From JABMRF01 sp964434235 (lineage in GTDB: Bacteria > Patescibacteriota > Patescibacteriia > UBA11705 > JABHMO01), in the NCBI GenBank assembly GCA_964434235.1, contig CAYSUN010000020.1:1-21161 (forward strand): 21,161 nucleotides of DNA. The letters run 5' to 3'. Below, in pieces: positions 1 to 6,800 of the stretch. The position numbers and the translations under genes are program-made. A model generated the notes under the pieces. The model searched no databases and had not been told where the DNA came from. It was given only the letters and a program-made list of their open reading frames with translations. Numbering within the stretch: position 1 is the first letter of the stretch; each line of letters opens with the position of its first letter.

Positions 1-497
1 TGAGGTTTATGGTCAAGAGCCATTTGTCTTAAATTATCATAATCAATTAAACCAGTAACTTTGTCAGTCTTGTATCGAACAAAATTAAAGATTTTTGACA
101 TAGAAGTAACTGGGTGACCATGTGTTAAATGTCCACCATGACTTAAGTCCATGCCCAAAATAGTATCCCCAGGTTTTAGAAGTGCAAAGTAGCTTGCAAT
201 ATTAGCAGGAGCGCCAGAAAGTGGTTGCACATTAACATGTTCAGCTTGAAATAATTCTTTGGCTCGGTCTATGGCTAATTGCTCAACAGTATCAACATTC
301 TCTGTGCCACCATAGTAGCGATTACCAGGATAACCTTCAGAATATTTATTTGTTAAAACGCTACCTAAACATTCAAGTACTGACGGAGAAACAAAATTTT
401 CTGAAGGAATAAGTTCAATAACATCTTGTTGTCTGCGAAGTTCTTTGATGATAGCTTCAGCAATTTTAGGGTCTTGCTGTTTTGAATTCTCAAGCAT
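1..497 (-). CDS. glyA: Serine hydroxymethyltransferase, N-terminal part (cut by window edge)
   Basis: PLP enzyme that interconverts serine and glycine while loading one-carbon units on tetrahydrofolate, in the cytoplasm. About 165 residues are present, reading off the left edge; the family is usually about 410-430 residues, so the PLP lysine lies outside the window. Visible family blocks in order are ELIPSENFVSPSVLE, LTNKYSEGYPGNRYYGGTE and a block ending LGMDLSHGGHLTHGHPV, all diagnostic for SHMT. The usual 'LIASENF' reads LIPSENF here. The ATG at 497 lies 20 bases after the stop of the upstream FecR-type gene on the same strand, so the two are probably co-transcribed. There is no SD before the ATG; the gap is A/T only. 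Confidence 0.96.
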   Translation of the reverse strand, partial: MLENSKQQDPKIAEAIIKELRRQQDVIELIPSENFVSPSVLECLGSVLTNKYSEGYPGNRYYGGTENVDTVEQLAIDRAKELFQAEHVNVQPLSGAPANIASYFALLKPGDTILGMDLSHGGHLTHGHPVTSMSKIFNFVRYKTDKVTGLIDYDNLRQMALDHKP

Positions 498-517
498 ATT
501 TTTTATTTTAAAAATAT

Positions 518-2419
518 TTAATAAGTTATACTAATTTCATTGCTATAAACTCCACAACCTGAACCAGTGTTTTGGCAAACTTTGAAATAATAAGTTTGTC
601 CGCTAGTTAAGTCTGTCCAAATATCGCTGGTGGCGGAATTGGAAGTGACTAAATGGTGATTATTACCAGGAAAGTTTACTCCGCCTGAAGTGTTGACAAT
701 AGTTCGAAATCCTTCTTGAAGCGGAACGCCAATTGTTTCCCAGGAAAGATCAATTTGTGAACCATTAGCTGTGCCAATTAATTGAATTGAGCCAGTTTGT
801 TCTAACTGAACAGTAGTTAAAGTAACTTGAGCATCATTGCTATAAATTAGACATTGATCATCTTTTAATAAACAAACTCGAAAGTGATAAATGTCAGAAG
901 ACAATTTTGTCCATGTATCGCTACGCGCATTATTAGCTAATGAATGATATGAATTTCCTGGATAAGTTGGATTAGATGCTTGAGAAATCATTGTTTTGAA
1001 ACCTTCAGTTGGTTTAAGATCCGAACTTAGATCCCAATTCAGATTTATTTTATCATTATCACTTGATGATGTAAGGATAATTGTGCCAGAAACAGTAGTT
1101 GATTTTCCAATAGTTGTTTCGTAGTTATCACTGTAAACGGTACATTTGTTTTCTGTGTTTAATGTGCAAACTCGGAAATAGTAAGTGTCATCTTCAAGGT
1201 TTTGCCAAGAATCAGAAAAAGTCGATTGGTCAACTTTGTGAAATGGTGATTCAGGATAAGTCGGATTTTTTTCAGTTCCTTTAAGCACGATGAAATTACT
1301 AAAAGAACTTAAGTTTTCAGGTTTCCATGTTAAATCTACCTTTGAATCAGTTGTTGTTCCTGTTAGTTTAATATTGTCCGCTTGTTTAGTTGAAGTTATA
1401 ATTAAAGTTCTAGTGTTTTGATTTTTTCCTACTTTGGCAGTAATTTCAATTTTATTTTCGCCTGTCCCAAGTAAATATTCAGTTTCAAATTGACCGTTAT
1501 TATTATCAAGTTCTTTGCCAGACATGAAAACTTCTGCGTCAGGATCAGTGGAGCCTTTGATTGTTATTTCATTTGTATCAACGCTCATTTCAGCCAACGC
1601 TGGTTCAGTAATAACAAGTTTGACTGTTTCTTCGAAAATGCCAAGAAAAAATTTGTTTTCCCGATCTTGTTCTAAATTCCAAACATACCATTCGTCTTTT
1701 AACAATTCATCAGATTTAACATCATCAGTTTGGATCATTGATTCAAGAGCTAAATCAGGATTAATTGTAGCCATGGTACCTGATTCAATTGTGCGCATAT
1801 TTATAATATTTTCTTCAGCATCATAAATTTTGGCTTTAACCTTACTTTCCGTCACAGTCACTTTTGTTAATTGACTTGAAGTGAATACGTTGAAACCAGT
1901 CCCAAGTGCAGTCAGTTCTGTGAAGCCATTTTTTACTCGATAAATTGCAGTTGAACTATCATTAACTCGGTGAAAAATTGTGCCACTTTTTTGTTCAATA
2001 ATAATGTCAGCCATGCCCATTTGCTCAATTACAAGCTCAGTATTTTCTTTTACTCGCATTACGCTTTTGTCAGGTAATTCTATAACTACTTTAGACGCAC
2101 TACTAGTTTGAACGTAACTGCCAGTTGAAATTTTATAACCACTGCCAATTTCTTCCCAATTTTCTTCAGGGGCTTTAACCTCAACTTTTCCTTCGGTACT
2201 TAAAACTTTGGCGTAATTTATAGGTAGATTATCTTGGTCAGTGAATTTTTGATTTTGAGGATCTTCAGCCGGAGTATTTCTTATAGAAAAATAAACAAAA
2301 GTAGAAATTGCTAAAATTATAATTATTAGGAAATAAAATCCTCTTGTCTTGTGAAAAGGTTTTTTGTAGTAACTACTTCGAGTTTTAGCGTAGCGGTTGT
2401 GAGATGAGTATATTTTCAT
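518..2419 (-). CDS. Membrane-anchored FecR-domain protein with three Cys-pair Fn3-like repeats
   Basis: 633 aa. A basic N-terminus (1-27) is followed by one hydrophobic segment at about 28-46, giving a signal anchor with the rest outside. Residues about 68-225 match a FecR domain: a 'VLSTEGKVEVK' strand, a 'LPDKSVMRVKENTELVI' strand, and 'TALGTGFNVFT' as the typical core. Residues about 265-345 look like an Ig-like or glucodextranase-B-type beta domain (STDPDAEVFMSG, GTGENKIEITAKV). Three tandem units of about 90 aa follow at 349-438, 445-535 and 543-632. Each has a DLTW or NLNW-like strand, a proline-glycine or proline-glutamate turn, a Y-F-(R/K)-V-C strand and a second Cys 7-8 residues on (418/426, 516/523, 615/622) just before 'YS(N/D)'. 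The paired cysteines suggest one disulfide per repeat. No sigma factor gene is adjacent, so this is more likely a surface protein than a FecR-type sigma regulator. The ligand is unknown. Confidence 0.8.
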   Translation of the reverse strand: MKIYSSHNRYAKTRSSYYKKPFHKTRGFYFLIIIILAISTFVYFSIRNTPAEDPQNQKFTDQDNLPINYAKVLSTEGKVEVKAPEENWEEIGSGYKISTGSYVQTSSASKVVIELPDKSVMRVKENTELVIEQMGMADIIIEQKSGTIFHRVNDSSTAIYRVKNGFTELTALGTGFNVFTSSQLTKVTVTESKVKAKIYDAEENIINMRTIESGTMATINPDLALESMIQTDDVKSDELLKDEWYVWNLEQDRENKFFLGIFEETVKLVITEPALAEMSVDTNEITIKGSTDPDAEVFMSGKELDNNNGQFETEYLLGTGENKIEITAKVGKNQNTRTLIITSTKQADNIKLTGTTTDSKVDLTWKPENLSSFSNFIVLKGTEKNPTYPESPFHKVDQSTFSDSWQNLEDDTYYFRVCTLNTENKCTVYSDNYETTIGKSTTVSGTIILTSSSDNDKINLNWDLSSDLKPTEGFKTMISQASNPTYPGNSYHSLANNARSDTWTKLSSDIYHFRVCLLKDDQCLIYSNDAQVTLTTVQLEQTGSIQLIGTANGSQIDLSWETIGVPLQEGFRTIVNTSGGVNFPGNNHHLVTSNSATSDIWTDLTSGQTYYFKVCQNTGSGCGVYSNEISITY

Positions 2420-2429
2420 ATATAAAGAT

Positions 2430-2458
2430 ATTTTAGCTTAAATAGGGTGTTTTGCCAA
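2430..2458 (-). promoter_or_regulatory. Sigma70-type promoter of the FecR-domain gene
   Basis: On the minus strand TTGGCA (2458-2453) and TAAAAT (2435-2430) are separated by 17 bases; each matches five of six consensus positions. The predicted start of transcription is about 2423-2424, leaving a leader of only 4-5 bases before the ATG at 2419. There is no SD, so the message would be nearly leaderless. Confidence 0.6.
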
Positions 2459-2490
2459 GTGTAATTGTTAAGTAAATAGTAGATAAAAAG

Positions 2491-2559
2491 TATTAAGTAT
2501 TAAGTGTAAGCCCACTTAAGTGGTTGCTCTATGTTCCGTGTTTTGTGTTCTGTGTTCCT
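2491..2559. repeat. Two heptamer tandem-repeat patches in the elp3-FecR intergenic gap
   Basis: Positions 2491-2504 are two exact copies of TATTAAG, followed by a degenerate third (TGTAAGC). Positions 2532-2559 are four consecutive seven-base units, TGTTCCG, TGTTTTG, TGTTCTG and TGTTCCT, with consensus TGTTYYG. Between them is the perfect 12-base palindrome CCACTTAAGTGG (2512-2523). The 215-base gap has no convincing ORF. Apart from the promoter at 2430-2458 I see nothing else in it. Confidence 0.6.
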
Positions 2560-2634
2560 TATTTTCTTGTTTTTATGTTTTATTGATTTCTTGTTTTAGT
2601 GTCCGATGAGCCATGGGCTATAATGTTTAAATGC

Positions 2635-4239
2635 TTAAATGGTTTTTTTTATGTTTTTAATCATGTAAGTGCCAACCTGTTTATATCCTAATTTCTTATA
2701 AAAACCACGCACGCCAACGCCTGAAATTACTGCTATTTTGGTAAAGCCTTTTTTGCGAGCAAACTCTTCTGCTTCCAGTGTTAACTTTGTCCCTAATCCG
2801 GTATGTTGTATCTTTGTTGAGGCGCAAGATTTTGCGCCTTTATTCTGCGTCAGCTTAGCCAACTTACCGTAAGTATGAATTTCTCGAATCATAGCGCAAT
2901 CTTGAAGTTCAGGAATGAAATTTTTTTCATCTTTGTTTGGTAATCTTAAACGTAGAAAAGCGAATAACTTTTTTTTGTCGTGGTTGGTTAATTGAAAAAA
3001 ATATTCATCAGCAGAAGAAGCCTTGTAATGAATGGTTGAAAGTTTAGCTTCGTCTAAACCATGTAAATTTTCACGCGCTTCGCGACAGCGAATACATTGA
3101 CAAGATTTTCCTTGCGCGTGCAATTCTTTTTGTAAATTTTCTCTCAGATTTGAAATTTTATTTCCAGCTTCAATACTTTCAAGCGGAATGTCTCTGATTA
3201 AACGAATGATTCGAACGTATGGAGGTACTGATAATTTTATTTTTAAAAGTAAATCTAATAAAGTTTTGTCTGAATAAGGTTTGTATTTGCCTTGTTTCCA
3301 CCAGCGATATAATAATGAGTTTTTTGTTACTACAGTCGGATAAATTTTAATGAAATCTGGCTGGAATTTTTCATCAGAAAAAAGGGTTTGAAAATCTTTT
3401 AAATCCTTGGTTGGTGTTGAGCCTGGTAAATTGGGCATCATGTGATAAGCAATTTTGAATCCAGCCATTTTAAATAATTTTGTTGCTTCGGCAACTTCTT
3501 TGATATAATGGCCTCTTTTATTCAAATGCAAAACTTTATCGTCAAGTGATTGCACGCCAAGTTCAACTTTTGTGGCTCCAAGTTCTCGCCAATAAATAAT
3601 TTCCTTTTCTGAAACATAATCAGGTCTTGTCTCAATAGTTAGCGCAACTATTCGATGTTTAGCCTTCTCATTCCATTTGTGAGCTTGATTTATAGTTAAA
3701 GCAGTTTTGCCATTACACGCATCAAAGCATCTTTTGATAAACCAATTTTGATATTGTTTAGGAAAGCATGACCAAGTCCCGCCCATTACAATAAGCTCAA
3801 CTTTGTCTGTTGCGTGACCATTGTCGTTTAATGCTCTAAGTCGAACACTAACTTGGGTGTGAGGATCAAATTTAGTTAAAATAGCGCGCATCACAGCTGG
3901 CTCATTAGAAAGATAACTTTTGGGCATTAGTTTTTCGTTTGGACAATAAGCACACTTACCAGGGCAAGGATAATGTTTAGTTAAAACTGCTACAGGTGCA
4001 ACTCCAGACAAAGTTCTGATTTTTCTTTTTTGTAATAAATTTTCTAAATCAGGATTGGCTTTAGTCTTATTTTTTTTAAGCATTTTTCTGTACAAAGCCA
4101 AAAGATCAGCATTGGATATCATGCCGATCCTATATTCATTAGCAAACTGTCTTTTTGTTTTATTTAATCGATTAAGATTTTTGATTTTTAGGTTGGCTAA
4201 TTTGTCGATAAGTAATTCGTGTGGAGTAATATCTTTCAT
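2635..4239 (-). CDS. elp3: Elp3-type radical SAM / GNAT tRNA wobble-uridine enzyme
   Basis: 534 aa, full length for bacterial/archaeal Elp3. Family knowledge: Elp3 uses acetyl-CoA and radical SAM chemistry to put a carboxymethyl-type group on C5 of U34 in tRNA; single-subunit bacterial forms exist (Dehalococcoides). Seen here: the cluster cysteines C92, C96 and C99 in HYPCPGKCAYCPNE, then VMRAILTKFDP, ELIVMGGTWS (148-157), TIETRPD and ELGVQSLDD. A zinc-type triad follows at C380, C382 and C385 (SCQCIRCRE). The C-terminal GNAT acetyl-CoA site is GLGTKLTLEAE (481-491), with ISGVGVRGFYKKLGY at 505-519. Its start lies 26 bases after the stop of the upstream exported-protein gene, with no SD, so it is probably in that operon. 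Oddity: residues about 463-477 are an insertion coded by a perfect DNA hairpin (separate entry). Confidence 0.93.
   Translation of the reverse strand: MKDITPHELLIDKLANLKIKNLNRLNKTKRQFANEYRIGMISNADLLALYRKMLKKNKTKANPDLENLLQKRKIRTLSGVAPVAVLTKHYPCPGKCAYCPNEKLMPKSYLSNEPAVMRAILTKFDPHTQVSVRLRALNDNGHATDKVELIVMGGTWSCFPKQYQNWFIKRCFDACNGKTALTINQAHKWNEKAKHRIVALTIETRPDYVSEKEIIYWRELGATKVELGVQSLDDKVLHLNKRGHYIKEVAEATKLFKMAGFKIAYHMMPNLPGSTPTKDLKDFQTLFSDEKFQPDFIKIYPTVVTKNSLLYRWWKQGKYKPYSDKTLLDLLLKIKLSVPPYVRIIRLIRDIPLESIEAGNKISNLRENLQKELHAQGKSCQCIRCREARENLHGLDEAKLSTIHYKASSADEYFFQLTNHDKKKLFAFLRLRLPNKDEKNFIPELQDCAMIREIHTYGKLAKLTQNKGAKSCASTKIQHTGLGTKLTLEAEEFARKKGFTKIAVISGVGVRGFYKKLGYKQVGTYMIKNIKKTI
2820..2839. repeat. 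Perfect hairpin inside elp3 (8-bp arms, 4-base loop)
   Basis: AGGCGCAA and TTGCGCCT are perfect inverted arms around GATT. The element codes in frame for a GAKSCA-like stretch, between the IREIHTYG and QHTGLGT blocks of Elp3, where the family normally has a short variable linker. It is richer in GC than the flanking DNA. On the plus strand it is followed by only TTTATT, so it is a poor terminator for anything nearby. Confidence 0.7.
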
Positions 4240-4265
4240 TTACAATTTTAAGTTCTAAAATTATT

Positions 4266-5342
4266 TTAAAGTTTGATATTCTTTATAACATCGTCAAAAT
4301 ATTTTTCATAAAGTTCAATATTATAACTTTCATAAATCGGCATATAAAAATGAATGAATTGGTGAGTGTTAATCATAATATCAGCGTATAAAACAGCACC
4401 TTCATTGAATCTTTCTTCGCCAACTTGAACATTGCCACGGTAAACAAATTTTTGTTTTTTTCCAGGTTTGACATCTACTAAAAAGTCTTCATCTTGGTAT
4501 TTGTCAGTGTTTTGAACGCCAGCGATATTAAAACTGCCCAGCGTCATGTCCGCAGTCGTTTCTAAGGTTAAAATTTGAATGTAGCTATCATCAGTTGAAG
4601 ATCGAATAATACTATCATAGGAAACTGTTAAACCATTGTAGTAATCACTTTCATAAGCAAATTCAGATACTGACCAATTGTTTGGATAATTTAAAGTGTA
4701 ATTCGAACCTAAAGTTTTTTGTCCTAAAATATATTTGACTTTAATATTACTTAAGTTGGCGTTTGTAATACCAATGCCTAATTCTCGCATTATGGCAAAA
4801 GCATTAGCTGGTCGGCCAAGAAAATAGCGTTTATTGTTATTTGGATTTAAATACCAAGCTTCGCCGTTTTTTTCTACTTGTAAAAGTATCCTGCCTTTTA
4901 GTCGGTTGATTAAATCCTGGTTTTTTGGCAAACTGCCATCACCTTTAGGATTGTGCCAGCTTTCTATTTCTGATTTATCAGAAAAATCATCATTATCAGT
5001 ATCAGCGCTAAAAGCATTAGTTCCAATTGCCACTTCCAAATCATCTTCAAGTCCATCATTATCTATATCACTAGCATTAGTTTGAATAATACCAATAGGA
5101 ATCTGAGCAAGGTTTGCATTACTAATACCAAGCCCTAAATTGCGCATGATGCTAAAAGCGTCGTCTGGTCGGCCAAGGTAGTACCGATTATCATTAACTG
5201 GATAAATGTACCAAGCTTCGCCATTGGCTTCTACTTGTAAATAAATTTTTCCTGAATGAAAACTGGCTGCACTTGCTAAAATTGGCGAAAGTGTAATAAT
5301 AAGTGTAATGATAAATACTTGCAAAATTTTTGTTTTTGACAT
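4266..5342 (-). CDS. Exported protein: duplicated GEAWY/LGRP module around TSP3-type calcium repeats
   Basis: 358 aa. A Sec-type signal peptide spans residues 1 to about 25 (hydrophobic core 9-22, ASA-A cleavage site). A module of about 53 aa occurs twice, at 31-84 and 150-202. Both copies share a G-(K/R)-I-x-LQVE-x-NGEAWY start, then RY(Y/F)LGRP, then AF(S/A)IMR and a GI(S/T)NANL end. Between them, residues 92-125 hold two acidic DxDxDxxxD(x)xE stretches of the thrombospondin type 3 / EF-hand-like class, probably binding calcium. The C-terminal half (about 213-358) is beta-rich, starts with 'YTLNYPNNWSV' and resembles PsbP/DUF1795-like lipid or ligand-binding folds; this is tentative. It is probably released or surface-located. 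It is first in a putative operon with elp3. The function of the repeated module is unknown to me. Confidence 0.7.
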   Translation of the reverse strand: MSKTKILQVFIITLIITLSPILASAASFHSGKIYLQVEANGEAWYIYPVNDNRYYLGRPDDAFSIMRNLGLGISNANLAQIPIGIIQTNASDIDNDGLEDDLEVAIGTNAFSADTDNDDFSDKSEIESWHNPKGDGSLPKNQDLINRLKGRILLQVEKNGEAWYLNPNNNKRYFLGRPANAFAIMRELGIGITNANLSNIKVKYILGQKTLGSNYTLNYPNNWSVSEFAYESDYYNGLTVSYDSIIRSSTDDSYIQILTLETTADMTLGSFNIAGVQNTDKYQDEDFLVDVKPGKKQKFVYRGNVQVGEERFNEGAVLYADIMINTHQFIHFYMPIYESYNIELYEKYFDDVIKNIKL

Positions 5343-5411
5343 ATTATATTATGATTTCAATTAATTATTGAAAAATGATTAGAATAATAATTAGTAAAAT
5401 AATTCTCTTTA

Positions 5412-5440
5412 ATTATAGCTTAACATGCCAGAAAGTTCAA
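5412..5440 (-). promoter_or_regulatory. Minus-strand sigma70-type promoter overlapping the divergent gene start
   Basis: On the minus strand TTGAAC (5440-5435) and a perfect TATAAT (5417-5412) are 17 bases apart. It would drive the exported-protein gene with a leader of about 60 bases. The -35 box lies inside the first codons of the divergent methyltransferase gene. The same spot read on the plus strand has TATAGC five bases before that gene's ATG, so the two promoters may overlap. Confidence 0.5.
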
Positions 5441-6483
5441 CTAATGACTACGTCGAGCAAAATCGGCAAAGTTACAATAAAATAGCAGAGAAATGGTCAC
5501 TTTCCAGAAAATATGTTTGGCCAGATCTTTTGATATTTAAAAATTATTTAAAAAATGGACAAAAAGTTTTGGATCTTGGTTGTGGAAATGGGCGATTGGT
5601 TGAGCTTTTTAATGATTTTGATGTTGATTATCTTGGTGTTGATTATAGCGAAAATTTAATTGCTCAGGCGAAAAATAATTTTCCAAGTAAAAAATTTGAA
5701 GTTCAAGATGCTTTAGATCTAAATTTTGAACATGGTCAGTTCGATGTTGTTCTTTGTACAGCTGTTTTAAATCATATACCGAAAAATCAACAAAAAACTT
5801 TTATTGAGAATATTCGTAAAGTTTTAAAACCTGGTGGGATTTTACTTTTAAGTAATTGGAGTTTGTGGAATGTAAAAAGTAAAAAATCTGTTTGGAAAAG
5901 TAAAGTTACAAAATTTAGAGATGTTTTAACGAAGTGGAAAAGCGGTGATGAAGAAGTTGATTTGTATTATTATGCTTGGACTAAAAAACAAGTAAATAAA
6001 ATATTAGCAAGTCATAATTTTAAAGTTGAAAAAAATTACTATTCTAAACTTGGCAAATCAACAATTTTACCATTGGCAGAAAATATTATTACTATCGCTA
6101 AAAATAATCATCCAAGTTTAATAAAAAAGAAAAGCAATATACATGGTTATGGAATATTTACTGACAAGAATCTTGCCAAGGGAGAAAATTTTTATGATAT
6201 TCCATTAACCAATTTGCATTATAAAAATAATAAAAGATTTGCTTATATTGGCAATGATCAATATGTTTGTGATTTAACAGTTTTGAATTGGGTTAATCAT
6301 TCTTGCGAACCAAATTCGTATTTAGATTTATCTGGAATTAAACCGTGTTTAGTTGCCTTGGAAGATATCAAGGTCGGATCAGAAATTGTTTGTAATTACA
6401 ATTTTTCAGAAAAAGAAGGAGTTTATCGTCATTGTAAATGTGGATCAAAAATGTGTAAAAGTGATTTTGGGAAAAAGAAATAA
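5425..6483 (+). CDS. Fusion of Trm9/ALKBH8-like SAM methyltransferase and SET domain
   Basis: 352 aa. Residues about 9-225 form a class I SAM methyltransferase: motif I VLDLGCGNGRL (48-58), acidic GVDYSENLI (71-79), motif post-I QDALDLNF, and VLKPGGILLLSNWSLW (133-148). The lead-in YNKIAEKWSLSRKYVWP (17-33) closely follows the Trm9/ALKBH8 pattern 'YxxIAxxFSxTRYxxWP', a family that methylates carboxymethyl-U34 in tRNA. After a short linker, residues about 231-345 are a SET domain: IHGYGIFT (239-246), LNWVNHSCEPNSY (287-299), GSEIVCNYNF (318-327) and a post-SET CxCx4C at C337, C339 and C344, with C294 as likely fourth zinc ligand. SET enzymes methylate protein lysines using SAM in a different fold. 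No SD; TATAGC sits five bases before the ATG. A strong terminator follows. Domain calls are firm; the substrates are inference. Confidence 0.85.
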   Translation: MPESSTNDYVEQNRQSYNKIAEKWSLSRKYVWPDLLIFKNYLKNGQKVLDLGCGNGRLVELFNDFDVDYLGVDYSENLIAQAKNNFPSKKFEVQDALDLNFEHGQFDVVLCTAVLNHIPKNQQKTFIENIRKVLKPGGILLLSNWSLWNVKSKKSVWKSKVTKFRDVLTKWKSGDEEVDLYYYAWTKKQVNKILASHNFKVEKNYYSKLGKSTILPLAENIITIAKNNHPSLIKKKSNIHGYGIFTDKNLAKGENFYDIPLTNLHYKNNKRFAYIGNDQYVCDLTVLNWVNHSCEPNSYLDLSGIKPCLVALEDIKVGSEIVCNYNFSEKEGVYRHCKCGSKMCKSDFGKKK

Positions 6484-6497
6484 TTGAAAAATTAAAT

Positions 6498-6527
6498 AAA
6501 AAAGACTTTCTAATGAAAGTCTTTTTT
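6498..6527. terminator. Intrinsic terminator after the methyltransferase-SET gene, symmetrical
   Basis: A 13-bp perfect stem (AAAAAAGACTTTC with GAAAGTCTTTTTT) encloses a TAAT loop. It has T-runs on both strands, so it can also end the convergent 32-codon ORF that stops at 6535. Confidence 0.85.
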
Positions 6528-6534
6528 GTAACAG

Positions 6535-6633
6535 TTATCTTGGTTTTTTGGTTGTACTTCTTACACCATGAGCTTTTTCCAGTTTTTTCCTAATTTTTGC
6601 TTTGTATTTTTCTAAAGGAGTTCGGTATTTCAT
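6535..6633 (-). CDS. Small basic protein, 32 aa, unrecognised
   Basis: ATG at 6633, TAA at 6537-6535. The product starts MKYRTPLEKYKAKIRKKL and is about 40% Lys/Arg with very few hydrophobic residues, so it is probably a nucleic-acid or ribosome-associated peptide if made. Support: a perfect TATAAT (6668-6663) with a weak TTCACT 17 bases upstream on the minus strand, and the symmetrical terminator just past its stop. Against: no SD, and the size is near the noise level for AT-rich DNA. This ORF and its promoter fill the middle of the 317-base gap between the flanking larger genes. I do not recognise a family. Confidence 0.4.
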   Translation of the reverse strand: MKYRTPLEKYKAKIRKKLEKAHGVRSTTKKPR

Positions 6634-6725
6634 AAGATGCTAATTGTTATTATTACAACTATATTATACAATATTTTTTAATTTAAGTGAAATTAAGGTT
6701 TTTTTATCTAATTTTAGTCTAGCTA

Positions 6726-6752
6726 TTGACAAAGTTTGTTGTCTGTGATAAT
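6726..6752 (+). promoter_or_regulatory. Promoter of the 355-aa orphan gene
   Basis: A perfect TTGACA at 6726-6731, with GATAAT at 6747-6752 (15-base spacer) preceded by TG one base upstream (extended -10). TAATGT at 6749-6754 would give a 17-base spacer. The gene starts 48 bases further on, behind AAGGAG. Confidence 0.6.
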
Positions 6753-6800
6753 GTATTTTGTTGAGTTCGGTTCATTGACATTACCAACCAAGGAGTGCTC

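Noticed and set aside
1490..1826. Two overlapping plus-strand ORFs inside the FecR-domain gene
   Set aside because: They lie antisense to a gene with clear domain order, have no SD and no recognisable product.
2512..2523. Palindrome CCACTTAAGTGG as a regulator-binding operator
   Set aside because: A single copy in a repeat-rich gap, not near either promoter box; no second site to support it.
2820..2839. Hairpin in elp3 as an intrinsic terminator
   Set aside because: It has no T-run on the elp3 strand and only TTTATT on the other, and lies inside a conserved domain.
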